Origin: Kaistia soli DSM 19436
GTDB taxonomy: Bacteria; Pseudomonadota; Alphaproteobacteria; Rhizobiales; Kaistiaceae
DNA: 64,000 nt
Assembly: GCF_900129325.1 (NCBI RefSeq)
Contig: NZ_FQUP01000001.1
Coordinates: 930,001 to 994,000, forward strand
Direction of reading: 5' to 3'
In this document: in pieces, positions 17,552 to 26,203 of the stretch
How the letters are laid out: each line of letters opens with the position of its first letter
Position numbering within the stretch: position 1 is the stretch's first letter
Translations under genes and position numbers: made by a program
The notes under the pieces: generated by a model
Database searches by the model: none
Told to the model about the DNA's origin: nothing
Seen by the model: the letters and a program-made list of their open reading frames with translations, nothing else

Positions 17552-18592
17552 ATGAAGAAGAGCATCCGCGCGCTGGCGCTCGCGGCCGGATTCGCCGGTC
17601 TCGCCGGCAGTGCCTCGGCGGCAGGCCTTGCCGGCGCGCCGGCACCGTTCGACCAGGGCGGCGTCAAGATCGCGGTGGTGAGCTTCCTCGGCTCGGGCGA
17701 TTGGCTGCAGGCTTTCGAGGCGGGCGTGAAGCGCCAGTCCGATGCGCTCGGCATCGAGGCCAACATCTCGCAGGCCCGCAACGACATCAACGCCCAGCGC
17801 GAACTGATCCAGCAGGCGATCAATCTTGGCGTCAAGGGCATCATCATTAACAACGGCCAACCCGAAGCCTTGAAGGACGTCGCGCAGGCCGCGCTCGACG
17901 CCGGCATTCCGGTCGTCGCCTATGACACCAATCTCGACAATCCCAAGATCCCGCAGGTGGAGCAGTCCGACGCCGATATGGCGCGGCTGGTGCTCGACCA
18001 GGCGGTGAAGGACCAGGGCGAGTCATTTGACGGCGGCGTGGTTTATGTCGCCGGTTTTGCGCCGCTCGATCGTCGATATGCGGTCTGGAAAGAGTTCGGC
18101 AAGAAATATCCGGGCATCAAGGAAGTCGCAGCCTGGGGCGTCGTGAACGACACCGTCGCCGCCTCGGTGGCCGACCAGACCAAGGCCGTGCTCCGCGCCA
18201 ATCCGACGATCTCGGTGGTGTTCACCCCATGGGACGAGTTCGCGCGCGGCGTGAAGCTCGCGATCGACGAACTCGGCGTCGCCGACAAGGTCAAGATCTA
18301 CGGCGTCGACATCTCGACCTCCGATATCCAGGCGATCATCGAGCCGTCGAGCCCCTGGGTCGCGACCGCCGCGACCAACCCGTCCGTCGTCGGCGAGGCC
18401 TCGGTGCGAGCACTTGCGCAGCTCATCGCCGGCCAGGATCCTGGCCACTCGATCCTGATCCAGCCGACGCTCGTCACGCAGAAGGATCTCCTCGACAACA
18501 ACATCAAGACGATCGAGGAATTGCAGGCGAAATTCCCGGCCTTCAAGGACAGCGACGCCGCCAAGGCAAGCTGGATCCCAGAGCCGAAATAG
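17552..18592 (+). CDS. ribose-type ABC transporter periplasmic binding protein
   Basis: A 346-residue type-I periplasmic binding protein (RbsB/XylF class). The Sec signal is MKKSIRALALAAGFAGLAGS with cleavage near ASA-AGL. Conserved stretches include NLGVKGIIINNGQPEALKD, VVYVAGFAPLDRR and VVFTPWDEFARGVKLA. It opens an operon with an LVIVD protein, a double ATPase and a permease. A very similar protein is encoded at 26204-27250 on the other strand, roughly 60% identical by eye, with the same APFD-x-GGVK N-terminus and IP-x-x-K C-terminus. The methionine-salvage genes nearby make methylthioribose or another ribose derivative a possible ligand. Confidence 0.9.
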   Translation: MKKSIRALALAAGFAGLAGSASAAGLAGAPAPFDQGGVKIAVVSFLGSGDWLQAFEAGVKRQSDALGIEANISQARNDINAQRELIQQAINLGVKGIIINNGQPEALKDVAQAALDAGIPVVAYDTNLDNPKIPQVEQSDADMARLVLDQAVKDQGESFDGGVVYVAGFAPLDRRYAVWKEFGKKYPGIKEVAAWGVVNDTVAASVADQTKAVLRANPTISVVFTPWDEFARGVKLAIDELGVADKVKIYGVDISTSDIQAIIEPSSPWVATAATNPSVVGEASVRALAQLIAGQDPGHSILIQPTLVTQKDLLDNNIKTIEELQAKFPAFKDSDAAKASWIPEPK

Positions 18593-18615
18593 GGCGATCT
18601 TCGTTTCCGCAGGTT

Positions 18616-18699
18616 GTCATCCCCAGGCCCACGCCCGGGGATTTATTCTTGGCAGCAAACGAAGCGTCTGGATTGCCGGGTTAAGCCCGGCAACGACAG
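18616..18699. repeat. REP-like paired-hairpin repeat, copy A
   Basis: Two hairpins in tandem: ATCCCC...GGGGAT at 18619-18642, and TTGCCGGG...CCCGGCAA around 18673-18693. Outer TGTC/GACA ends close the unit. Related units occur at 38656-38758 and 51606-51714. This copy lies 24 bp after the binding-protein stop and before the LVIVD gene. Confidence 0.7.
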
Positions 18700-18730
18700 T
18701 TTGGAAAAGTCCGTGTCTGAGAAATCGACG

Positions 18731-19984
18731 ATGGCAGACCTCCCGCCCCCCGATTATGCCCGCAATATCCGCCTGATCGGACATTCCGACCAGGGCGGAC
18801 GGCCGGACGCGCTGCAAGTCATGGTGCATCGCGGCTTCGCCTATGTGGCGCATCCGTGGTCGCGGGGCTTCTCGATCGTCGATGTGCGCGACCCGAAAAA
18901 TCCTGGCGCGACGGTCTATGTGCCATCGCCACCGAACACCTGGACCATCCATCTCCAGACGCATGAAGACCTGCTTCTGGTCATCCATGCACGCGATCTC
19001 TTCGCCGATTCCGCCTTCGCGGTTGACGAGAAGGTCTATTACACACGCTCGGTCGGCGAGACGGTCGGAACCGCCTCCGGCGGAACCAAGGCCCGCAACT
19101 GGTCGGCGGGCATGGCGATCTACGACATCTCGAAGCCGACGGAACCGCGGCAGATCGGCTTCTTCCCGATCGAGGGCGTCGGCGTTCATCGTATCTGGTA
19201 TGTCGGCGGCCGCTACGCCTATGTCTCGGCGCTGATCGATGGCTATAGCGACTATATCTTCGTGATCGTCGATCTCGCCGACCCAACGAAGCCCGTCGAA
19301 ACGGGACGCTGGTGGATCCCCGGCATGCACACGGCCGGAGGCGAGACGCCGTCATGGGAAGGCCGGCGCTATGCGCTGCATCACGCGCTGGTCGCCGGCG
19401 ACACCGCCTATGCTTGCTGGCGCGACGGCGGGCTGACGATCCTCGATATCGCCGACAAATCAGCACCGAAACTCATCGCGTATCGCAACTGGTCGCCGCC
19501 CTTTGGCGGCGGCACGCACTCGCCGCTACCGCTGCCCGCCCGCAACCTGCTCGTCGTTGCCGACGAGGCCGTGCTCGATCATGAAGAGGATGGCCGCAAA
19601 CACACGTTCCTCTTTGACATCCGCGAACCGTCGAACCCGGTTTCGATCGCGACGCTGCCAACGCCGGCTGAGGCGGACTACACGGCGAAGGGCGGACATT
19701 TTGGCCCGCACAACCTGCATGAGAACCGCCCGGGCAGCTTCCAGTCCGACACGCTGATCTTCGCCACCTGGCAAAATGCCGGCATCCGCGTCTTCGATAT
19801 CGCCGATCCTTATCAGCCGAAGGAGACGGGCGCGCTGGTCCCCGCTGCGCCTCAGCGCATGGTCGATGCGCGCCAGAATAGGCCGCGCGTGATCCAGTCC
19901 GCAGACCTCTTCGTGGATGCAAACGGCATCATCTACGCCACCGACTACAATGCAGGGCTTTCCATCATGGAGTATGGTGGATGA
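18731..19984 (+). CDS. LVIVD-repeat beta-propeller protein
   Basis: A 417-residue protein with repeated blades ending in the LVIVD-like signature: FSIVDVRDPKNP, MAIYDISKPTEP, FVIVDLADPTKP, LTILDIADKSAP, FLFDIREPSNP and IRVFDIADPYQP. That makes about six or seven blades. No signal peptide is visible from the ATG at 18731; GTG at 18713 with GGAAAAG upstream is an alternative. Characterised functions for this repeat family are few. Its place between the binding protein and ATPase genes of a ribose-type importer is unusual and suggests a role tied to that substrate, perhaps as a lactonase-like or binding propeller. No catalytic residues can be named. Confidence 0.85.
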   Translation: MADLPPPDYARNIRLIGHSDQGGRPDALQVMVHRGFAYVAHPWSRGFSIVDVRDPKNPGATVYVPSPPNTWTIHLQTHEDLLLVIHARDLFADSAFAVDEKVYYTRSVGETVGTASGGTKARNWSAGMAIYDISKPTEPRQIGFFPIEGVGVHRIWYVGGRYAYVSALIDGYSDYIFVIVDLADPTKPVETGRWWIPGMHTAGGETPSWEGRRYALHHALVAGDTAYACWRDGGLTILDIADKSAPKLIAYRNWSPPFGGGTHSPLPLPARNLLVVADEAVLDHEEDGRKHTFLFDIREPSNPVSIATLPTPAEADYTAKGGHFGPHNLHENRPGSFQSDTLIFATWQNAGIRVFDIADPYQPKETGALVPAAPQRMVDARQNRPRVIQSADLFVDANGIIYATDYNAGLSIMEYGG

Positions 19985-20021
19985 CTGCCACGCCGCTTTC
20001 TTGGACGAGCCCCTTGTCGGG

Positions 20022-21665
20022 ATGCTCCGGAAGGGGCTACTAGCGCCGATCCGCGCAAACCGGCCGAGCCACTCGTCAAAAGCCATTCGCCAACGAAAAA
20101 CCTCGACCAACCGAACCCTGACCGCATTGTCCACTCTCTCGCCCTCCTCCGCCGCTCCCTTCGCTGTCGCCGTCTCCGGCGTCGAGAAGGCGTTTGGGCC
20201 GACGCGCGCGCTTGCGGGCGCCGACCTCGCGGTGCGGCCGGGCGAGGTCGTGGCTTTGATGGGCGCCAACGGTGCCGGCAAGTCGACGCTCGTCAAGATC
20301 ATCTCCGGCTCGCTGGCGCCAGATGCCGGCACGATCACGCTCGGCGGGCGCACCGTTTCCTTCGCCAGCCCGCGCGAGGCCAAGGCTGCCGGTGTCGCCA
20401 CCGTTCACCAGGCGACAGACCAGGCCGGCGCCGGCGGCCTGACCGTCGCGGAAAACCTGCTGCTCGATGAATTCTGCGGCCGTGGTCCGCTCTTCGTGTC
20501 TGGCCGGTCAATCCGCAAGCGCGCGGCGGCCATCGCGGCGGCGCTCGATCTCGACCTGCCACTCGATCGCGACTTCATCGATCTCCGTCCGGCCGAGCGT
20601 CAGTTGATCGCCATCGCGCGCGCCGTTGCCGCCAAGGCATCCGTCCTGATCCTCGACGAGCCGACATCGAGCCTCTCCACTGCCGAGGCCGAACGGCTCT
20701 TCACGATCATCCGCCGGCTCGCGGCGAGCGGAATGGCGATCCTCTATATCTCGCACCGGCTCGGCGACCTCGCCGCCATCGCCGATCGCGCGGTGGTGCT
20801 GCGGGGCGGCGTCATCGTTGGCGAGTTCGCGCAGCCAATCGATTTTCCCGCGGCCGTCACCGCGATGATCGGTCGCCGGCTCGAAGCCGCGGCGCATTCC
20901 GGCGAAGCTTCGACCGCTCCGTCTATCCTTTCCATCCGCAATGCCCGCCTGGTGCCAGGCGCGCGGCCGTTCGATCTCGACCTCCGCTCCGGCGAGGTCG
21001 TCGCCATCACCGGCACGCTCGGTTCCGGCAAGAGCCGGCTGCTGCGCGTGCTGTTCGGCCTGACACAGCTCGATCAGGGAACTGTGACGCTCGACGGCGC
21101 ACCTTGGCTTTCATCGGGCCCCGCCGCCTCGATCGCCGGCGGCGTGTTCATGGTCGCCGAGGACCGCTGGGCAAGCTCGCTGCTGCCTCCGGAAACCCCG
21201 GGCGCCTCGATCGCGGGGACGATCGCGCTGCCGCATCTGCCGCGATGGTTCCCCTCCGGGATTCTCGATACGATGCGCGAACGCGCTGTGGGGAATGACG
21301 CCATCCGCCGCCTCGGCATCAAGGCGAAGAATGCCGACGACACGCTCGACCAGCTTTCCGGCGGCAATCAGCAGAAGGTGGTCCTCGCGCGCTGGCAGGC
21401 GGCGCCATGCCGGCTGCTGCTGCTCGACGAACCCTTCCAGGGCGTCGATGTCGGTGCACGCGCCGACCTGATCACCGCCATCCGCAACAGCCAGAGCGCA
21501 TCGGCCACGCTGATCGCGACCAGCGACACCGAGGAAGCGCTCGAAGTCGCCGACCGTATCCTCGTGATGCGCGACCACTCCCTCTTTGCGGCCGACGACG
21601 GCCACGGCTCGCTGACAGCAGCGATCGGCAGCGTCGAGACGGCCGAGACCCGCACCCAACCATGA
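20022..21665 (+). CDS. ribose-type ABC transporter ATP-binding protein, two ABC domains (RbsA/MglA class)
   Basis: Energises the ribose-type importer. Domain 1 has GANGAGKST, a degenerate signature (LRPAERQLIAIARAV) and LILDEPTSSLS. Domain 2 has GTLGSGKSRLL, LSGGNQQKVVLARW and LLLLDEPFQGVDVGA. The start is uncertain: ATG at 20022 gives 547 residues, but homology only begins near 20140 and the residues before it look non-coding, so TTG at 20127 is possible. No convincing ribosome site helps decide. The permease starts 13 bp after its stop. Confidence 0.88.
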   Translation: MLRKGLLAPIRANRPSHSSKAIRQRKTSTNRTLTALSTLSPSSAAPFAVAVSGVEKAFGPTRALAGADLAVRPGEVVALMGANGAGKSTLVKIISGSLAPDAGTITLGGRTVSFASPREAKAAGVATVHQATDQAGAGGLTVAENLLLDEFCGRGPLFVSGRSIRKRAAAIAAALDLDLPLDRDFIDLRPAERQLIAIARAVAAKASVLILDEPTSSLSTAEAERLFTIIRRLAASGMAILYISHRLGDLAAIADRAVVLRGGVIVGEFAQPIDFPAAVTAMIGRRLEAAAHSGEASTAPSILSIRNARLVPGARPFDLDLRSGEVVAITGTLGSGKSRLLRVLFGLTQLDQGTVTLDGAPWLSSGPAASIAGGVFMVAEDRWASSLLPPETPGASIAGTIALPHLPRWFPSGILDTMRERAVGNDAIRRLGIKAKNADDTLDQLSGGNQQKVVLARWQAAPCRLLLLDEPFQGVDVGARADLITAIRNSQSASATLIATSDTEEALEVADRILVMRDHSLFAADDGHGSLTAAIGSVETAETRTQP

Positions 21666-21678
21666 TGACCGAAGCACG

Positions 21679-22695
21679 ATGACCGACATGTCCGTCCAGA
21701 CAGGCGCCCCGCGCCGCACCGCCTTCGAGCTGGCGCGGCGCTACGCGCTGTTCGTGCTGCTGGCGATCATGCTGGTCGGCTTCTGGTGGGCGCAGCCTGC
21801 CTTCATCAATTCAGCCAATCTGTTCTCGATCCTGCAGGCGGTCTCGGTCGTCGCGATCCTAGGCGTCGGCGTCTCGATCACCATGTCGGCTGGCGGCTTC
21901 GATCTGTCCGTCGGTTCGGTCGCCGCCTCCTCGGTGATGGCAGCGAGCTATGCCATGGTGGTGCTGCAGTTCGGCGCCGGCGAGACCTTTGCGCTCGTGC
22001 TCTTGATGGGCGCGCTGATCGGCCTCGCGAATGGTTTGCTGATCGTCAAGGTGGGCGTGCCGGACCTTCTGGCGACGCTTTCGACCATGTTCCTGCTGGC
22101 CGGGCTGCAACTTATTCCAACCGGTGGACGCTCGATCACCGCCGGCATGATGCTGCCCGACGGCTCGACGGCGAAGGGCGCCTATGATCCGGCCTTCCTG
22201 ATCCTTGGCCGCTCGCGCCTTTTCGACATCGTGCCGCTGCCGGTCGTCGTCATGGCGATTGTCGCCGTGCTCGCCTGGTTCCTGATGGAGCGCACACGCT
22301 TCGGCCGCGTGTTCTACGCGATCGGCGGCAACGAGACGGCTGCGCATCTCGCGGGCGCGCCGACCAAGGCCTATCGGCTCTGGGCCTATGTGATCTCCGG
22401 CACGCTCGCCTCGCTCGGCGGATTGATCATCGCCTCGCGCGTCGGCCGCGGCGACGTTTCGGCAGGCGCCTCGCTGCTGCTCGATGCCGTCGCCGCCTCG
22501 CTGATCGGCTTCGCCGTCCTCGACAAGCGCCGGCCGCACGTGCTCGGCACCGTGCTCGGCGCGATCTTCGTCGGGGTGCTGCTGAACGGCCTGACCATGC
22601 TCAACGCACCCTACTACACGCAGGATTTCGTCAAAGGCGTCGTGCTGGTCGGCGCGCTTGCACTGACCTTCGGGCTCGGGAAAAAGAAGCGCTAG
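21679..22695 (+). CDS. ribose-type ABC transporter permease (RbsC class)
   Basis: A 338-residue inner-membrane permease with about nine to ten hydrophobic segments. The family hallmark ITMSAGGFDLSVGSVAASS lies near residue 75, and the cytoplasmic coupling block YAIGGNETAAHLAGAPTKAY near 212-231. It ends with a GLGKKKR basic tail. With the 17552 binding protein and the double ATPase it makes a complete importer; the second binding protein at 26204 may feed the same permease. Confidence 0.92.
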   Translation: MTDMSVQTGAPRRTAFELARRYALFVLLAIMLVGFWWAQPAFINSANLFSILQAVSVVAILGVGVSITMSAGGFDLSVGSVAASSVMAASYAMVVLQFGAGETFALVLLMGALIGLANGLLIVKVGVPDLLATLSTMFLLAGLQLIPTGGRSITAGMMLPDGSTAKGAYDPAFLILGRSRLFDIVPLPVVVMAIVAVLAWFLMERTRFGRVFYAIGGNETAAHLAGAPTKAYRLWAYVISGTLASLGGLIIASRVGRGDVSAGASLLLDAVAASLIGFAVLDKRRPHVLGTVLGAIFVGVLLNGLTMLNAPYYTQDFVKGVVLVGALALTFGLGKKKR

Positions 22696-22770
22696 CTTTT
22701 CTTCAGGTTGCTTCCCCGCCATGATCGAGTTCCGCAACCGCGCGGTCTCTTTCATGGATGCGAGGCCATC

Positions 22771-23955
22771 TTGAACAGCTCAAACAGTCGCGCCATCCTC
22801 CGCCGGCGCGACGGCCACCACGCGCGCGTCACTTTCGAGGAACTCTTCTTCGACCTCGTCTATGTCTTTGCCGTCACGCAGCTTTCGCACGAGTTGCTGC
22901 ATCACCTGACATTTGCCGGCGCTATCGAAACTCTGGTGCTGTGGTTCGCGGTCTGGCTAGGCTGGCAATATACATGCTGGGTCACCAACTGGTTTGATCC
23001 TGAAAGCCCTGCCATCCGGGGGCTGCTCTTCACAATCATGCTGCTCGGATTGCTGATGACTTCCGCGATCCCCGGCGCTTTCGAGGAACGCGGCCTCATC
23101 TTCGCCGCCGCTTATGTAGCGATCCAGGTTGGACGAACGATCTATGTTCTGGCGCTGCTCGGCCAGGACCATCCGCTGGCGCCAAATTTCCGACGCATGC
23201 TTGGCTGGCTCTGCATTTCCGCCCTCTTCTGGATCGCGGGCGGGCTGGCCCATGGTGAATGGCGCGTGGCGTTGTGGGCGATCGCGGTGCTTTGCGAATA
23301 TCTTTCGCCCATGCTCGGCTTCGCCCTGCCGGGGCTTGGCCGCTCGACGACGCGGGACTGGACCATCGAAGGCGGACACCTGGCCGAGCGCTGCCAGCTC
23401 TTTGTGATCGTTGCCCTGGGAGAGACCATCCTCGCTACCGGCGCGACCATGACCGACGCCGCAACTTGGGATCCGCAGATCGTCGCCGGCCTTCTCGCGA
23501 CCTTCCTCGGCACGCTGGCAATGTGGTGGCTCTATTTCGGCACGTCCAGCAAGGACGCCAGCGACGTCATCACCCGCTCGGACGATCCAGGCCGCATCGG
23601 CGCCTATTTTCACTATGTCCATGCGGTGCTCGTCGCCGGCGTCATCGTCACCGCGGTCGGCAATGACCTAGTGCTCGCCCACCCGCTGGGGCATCTGGAT
23701 ATAGCGCAGGTGATCACGCTCATCGCTGGTCCGGCCATCTATCTCGTTGCCAGCGCGCTCTATCGCAGGATCGTCTACGCCGTCCTGCCCGCCTCGCATG
23801 TCGCCGGCCTCATAGCGCTGGCCGTGCTGGTGCCCGTGGCCCACGCAACCAATGTCCTGGTCATGGGGTGGCTGACGACGATCGTCCTGTTGGCCGTCTG
23901 CCTCTATGAGACCCGCCAGCTACGCGCCAGCCGCAGACCGACGGCCGCCGGATAG
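22771..23955 (+). CDS. LtrA-family (low temperature requirement A) membrane protein
   Basis: A 394-residue multispanning protein with the LtrA signature near its N-terminus: HHARVTFEELFFDLVYVFAV, then TQLSHELLHH. About ten hydrophobic segments follow, including GLLFTIMLLGLLMTSAIPGA. The function of this family is essentially unknown; the name comes from a Listeria cold-growth mutant. The start is TTG at 22771, because GAGG lies 5 bp upstream and the residues further up are not family-like. It follows the permease by 75 bp on the same strand and is convergent with mtnK (16 bp apart). Confidence 0.85.
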   Translation: MNSSNSRAILRRRDGHHARVTFEELFFDLVYVFAVTQLSHELLHHLTFAGAIETLVLWFAVWLGWQYTCWVTNWFDPESPAIRGLLFTIMLLGLLMTSAIPGAFEERGLIFAAAYVAIQVGRTIYVLALLGQDHPLAPNFRRMLGWLCISALFWIAGGLAHGEWRVALWAIAVLCEYLSPMLGFALPGLGRSTTRDWTIEGGHLAERCQLFVIVALGETILATGATMTDAATWDPQIVAGLLATFLGTLAMWWLYFGTSSKDASDVITRSDDPGRIGAYFHYVHAVLVAGVIVTAVGNDLVLAHPLGHLDIAQVITLIAGPAIYLVASALYRRIVYAVLPASHVAGLIALAVLVPVAHATNVLVMGWLTTIVLLAVCLYETRQLRASRRPTAAG

Positions 23956-23971
23956 GCACGGAGATTCCGCC

Positions 23972-25234
23972 TTATAGTGCCTTCACCGCCGCCACAATAT
24001 CGTCGGGCGTGCGGAAGCTGTGTGGTTCGAGCAGGAACGTCCGGGCAAGCCGCGCGGACTTGGCTTCCAACGGCGCACGACGGGCCGGATCGGCGATCAG
24101 CTCGAAATCCGCATTGTGCGCGAAGCCGAGAATGCGCCGGATCGTCTTGACGCCGGCATAGCCGATCGCGTCGGCAAAGAGCCGGTCGACAAAGGCCTTC
24201 CGTGCGCCAGCCAGCACCGCGGCATCGCCCGGATTGGAGAACATGGCCGGCGGATAGGCATCGCCGCGCGCCTTTTCGTCCCAGAGGGCCAGGAAGCGGC
24301 TCGAGAAGGTGTCCCAGAACACCGGCACCTGGCTGAGAACCCAATCCGCCTCGGCCTTCCGATCATCGCCCGGGGTCGCATGCCCTGCCTGCGCGATTGC
24401 GTTCATGACGAGATTGGCGATGAAGGCGCCGATATCGAAACCGATCGGCCCGACAAAGGCGAATTCGGGATCCATGACGCGGGTGTCGGTCTCGGTGACC
24501 ATCACCGAGCCGGTATGGAGGTCGCCATGGATCAGCGCCTGCGCCTCGGTCAGGAAGCGGCGGCCCCATTCGGCGACCGTCACCTTCAGCGCACTGTCGG
24601 CGCGGAATTCCGCCGCGAGGCCGTCGAGCGCCGGACTGGTCCAGCGGTTGCGCGGCGAGTTGGCGAGCGGATCGGTGAAGACCACTTCAGCCGTAATGCG
24701 GATGAGCGACGTGTTGCGCGCGAAGGTCGACATCAACTCGGCCTTCTCCTCCAGCGTCGCGCCGAAATCGGAGGTCGCGAAGGTGGAGCGGGCGGCGAAT
24801 TCGGCCACGGCGGCGGCGGCGCCCGGATAGCGGCGGCCCTCGATCAGCCCTCGGCGGAGAATGATATGCGGCGACAGCCGCTCCATCACGATCGCGTAGA
24901 GCTCGGGCTGGTAATAGAAGAAGCGCGGCGTCAGCCCTTCCGAATAGGGCGCCACGGCGCGGTAGTAGGATTGCTCGAAAAAGGCGCGGTCGAGCGGCAG
25001 CGGCCAGCTCTCGCCGGCGGCGCGCACATATGGCAGCGATTGCTTGACACAGAGCGAGCCTTCCGGACCGTCGATCAGGAAGACGAGGTTGAGATTGCCA
25101 TCGCCGACCTCGATGATCGACCAGTCGGGGGGACGGCCGCCAAGGCGATCACGAAGGTCCGGCAGGCCGGCGAGGAAATCGCGCAGCGAAGCGTCATCGA
25201 GCGCGCGATAACCGGCGGGCGTGGCGAGCGTCAT
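23972..25234 (-). CDS. mtnK: S-methyl-5-thioribose kinase
   Basis: Phosphorylates methylthioribose to methylthioribose-1-phosphate, an early step of methionine salvage. The 420-residue length matches the family. The N-terminal block IIEVGDGNLNLVF is the ATP loop and VKQSLPYVR follows. The choline/aminoglycoside-kinase catalytic motif is HGDLH at 236-240 (ALIHGDLHTGSVMV), with metal-binding Asp255 in VMDPEFAF. The gene runs opposite to mtnB/mtnD, 2.3 kb away, behind an unknown periplasmic protein and a binding protein on the same strand. A strong hairpin (25261-25286) just upstream separates it from the preceding gene. The next pathway enzyme, MtnA, is not in the window. Confidence 0.95.
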   Translation of the reverse strand: MTLATPAGYRALDDASLRDFLAGLPDLRDRLGGRPPDWSIIEVGDGNLNLVFLIDGPEGSLCVKQSLPYVRAAGESWPLPLDRAFFEQSYYRAVAPYSEGLTPRFFYYQPELYAIVMERLSPHIILRRGLIEGRRYPGAAAAVAEFAARSTFATSDFGATLEEKAELMSTFARNTSLIRITAEVVFTDPLANSPRNRWTSPALDGLAAEFRADSALKVTVAEWGRRFLTEAQALIHGDLHTGSVMVTETDTRVMDPEFAFVGPIGFDIGAFIANLVMNAIAQAGHATPGDDRKAEADWVLSQVPVFWDTFSSRFLALWDEKARGDAYPPAMFSNPGDAAVLAGARKAFVDRLFADAIGYAGVKTIRRILGFAHNADFELIADPARRAPLEAKSARLARTFLLEPHSFRTPDDIVAAVKAL

Positions 25235-25260
25235 GGATGCATCTCTTCTTCAACGCAAAC

Positions 25261-25286
25261 ATCGCCCCTCTGTGACGAGGGGCGAT
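25261..25286 (-). terminator. strong intercistronic hairpin upstream of mtnK
   Basis: ATCGCCCCTC (25261-25270) pairs perfectly with GAGGGGCGAT (25277-25286) around a 6-base loop. On the minus strand it is followed by GTTTGCGTT rather than a clean T-run. It lies between the 283-residue protein gene and mtnK, so it could attenuate read-through into mtnK or protect the upstream message. Confidence 0.65.
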
Positions 25287-25315
25287 GCAAACGGGTTAGG
25301 CAAAAGCGGATCGGC

Positions 25316-26167
25316 TTACTTGAAGGTAGCCTCGACCAGCTTGGCGTAGTCGGCTTCGACAGCGTCGAGCGCCTTGACGACGTCGGACTCTGCGCCACCG
25401 AGCTTGGCGATATAGGCCTCGCCCATCGGCTGCTTGTCCCATTCGTTGCCGATGAAACGGGCCGTCGCGGTGCCTGAACCGGAGATGGTCGGCTTTGGCG
25501 GGCCGAATTCGCTGGCCGCCTTGGTCAGGCCGGCAAGGAACGCCGCATTGTCAAGGCCGCTATACGGCTTGCCGTCGTCGCCGACGACATTGAGGAAGAT
25601 CTGGTCATCCCCGAAAGCCGTGTAGCCGCCACCAAGACCCTTGTCGACCGAGGCCGCCTTCTCGAAGAAGGCCTGCGCGACCTTGTCATCGAGCGCCTTG
25701 TCCGGAAAGGTCACCACGACATAGCCGGTCGTGGCGTTCTCATCGTCGAGGCCTGAGACCAGGACGCTATATTGACGGAACACATAGCCGAGGCCAGCCG
25801 CGAAGCGATCGGCCTCGTCGCTGGAAATCTCGGCTTCGGTCTGCAGCGACGCATTGGTCTTCAGCAGATAGCCGCCAGGCGTCACCTCAGTATCGAGATC
25901 GTTGGAATCGATCCCGACCGCGTCAGCGATTTTCGGGACGATCTCTTCCAGAGCCTTGGCTGCGAAGGCGGCGCGGTCGGAATAACCGGCCGCCTCGAGC
26001 TTCGGAAGGTCGAAGCCGGCGGACGGCGTCGCCTCATAGGAAATGAGATAGCTGTCCGGCTCTTGAGCGAGCGCACCGCCCGCGGTGAACAGGGCGAAGG
26101 CGGCCGCGAGGGCCGCCTTGCTCAAAGAGGATCGAAGCCGAAACTGGGATCGAAGACTCTGAATCAC
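25316..26167 (-). CDS. exported protein of unknown function in the methionine-salvage region
   Basis: I do not recognise this 283-residue protein. The GTG start at 26167 follows AAGGGGG by 5 bp. A basic N-terminus (MIQSLRSQFRLRSSLSK) and hydrophobic segment AALAAAFALFTAGGALA, with cleavage before QEPDSY, indicate export to the periplasm. The mature part is acidic, lacks Cys and has no membrane span. It is rich in short alpha/beta-like segments such as GYVVVTFPDKALDDKVAQAF and YTAFGDDQIFLNVVGDDGKP. It lies 36 bp behind a ribose-type binding protein and ahead of mtnK, suggesting an envelope role in uptake of the same substrate. That is context only. Confidence 0.75.
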   Translation of the reverse strand: MIQSLRSQFRLRSSLSKAALAAAFALFTAGGALAQEPDSYLISYEATPSAGFDLPKLEAAGYSDRAAFAAKALEEIVPKIADAVGIDSNDLDTEVTPGGYLLKTNASLQTEAEISSDEADRFAAGLGYVFRQYSVLVSGLDDENATTGYVVVTFPDKALDDKVAQAFFEKAASVDKGLGGGYTAFGDDQIFLNVVGDDGKPYSGLDNAAFLAGLTKAASEFGPPKPTISGSGTATARFIGNEWDKQPMGEAYIAKLGGAESDVVKALDAVEADYAKLVEATFK

Positions 26168-26203
26168 GCGGGCCCCCTTGGCTCTGGCGAGTTTGGTTCT
26201 GGC

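Noticed and set aside
22708-22770. Upstream extension of the LtrA-like gene to a TTG at 22708
   Set aside because: The added residues are not family-like, and GAGG lies 5 bp before the TTG at 22771, which begins just before the conserved N-terminal block.
24020-25477. A 485-codon open frame on the plus strand, opposite mtnK
   Set aside because: mtnK on the minus strand shows all kinase motifs; the plus-strand frame has the Arg/Gly/Asp-rich composition of an antisense shadow.
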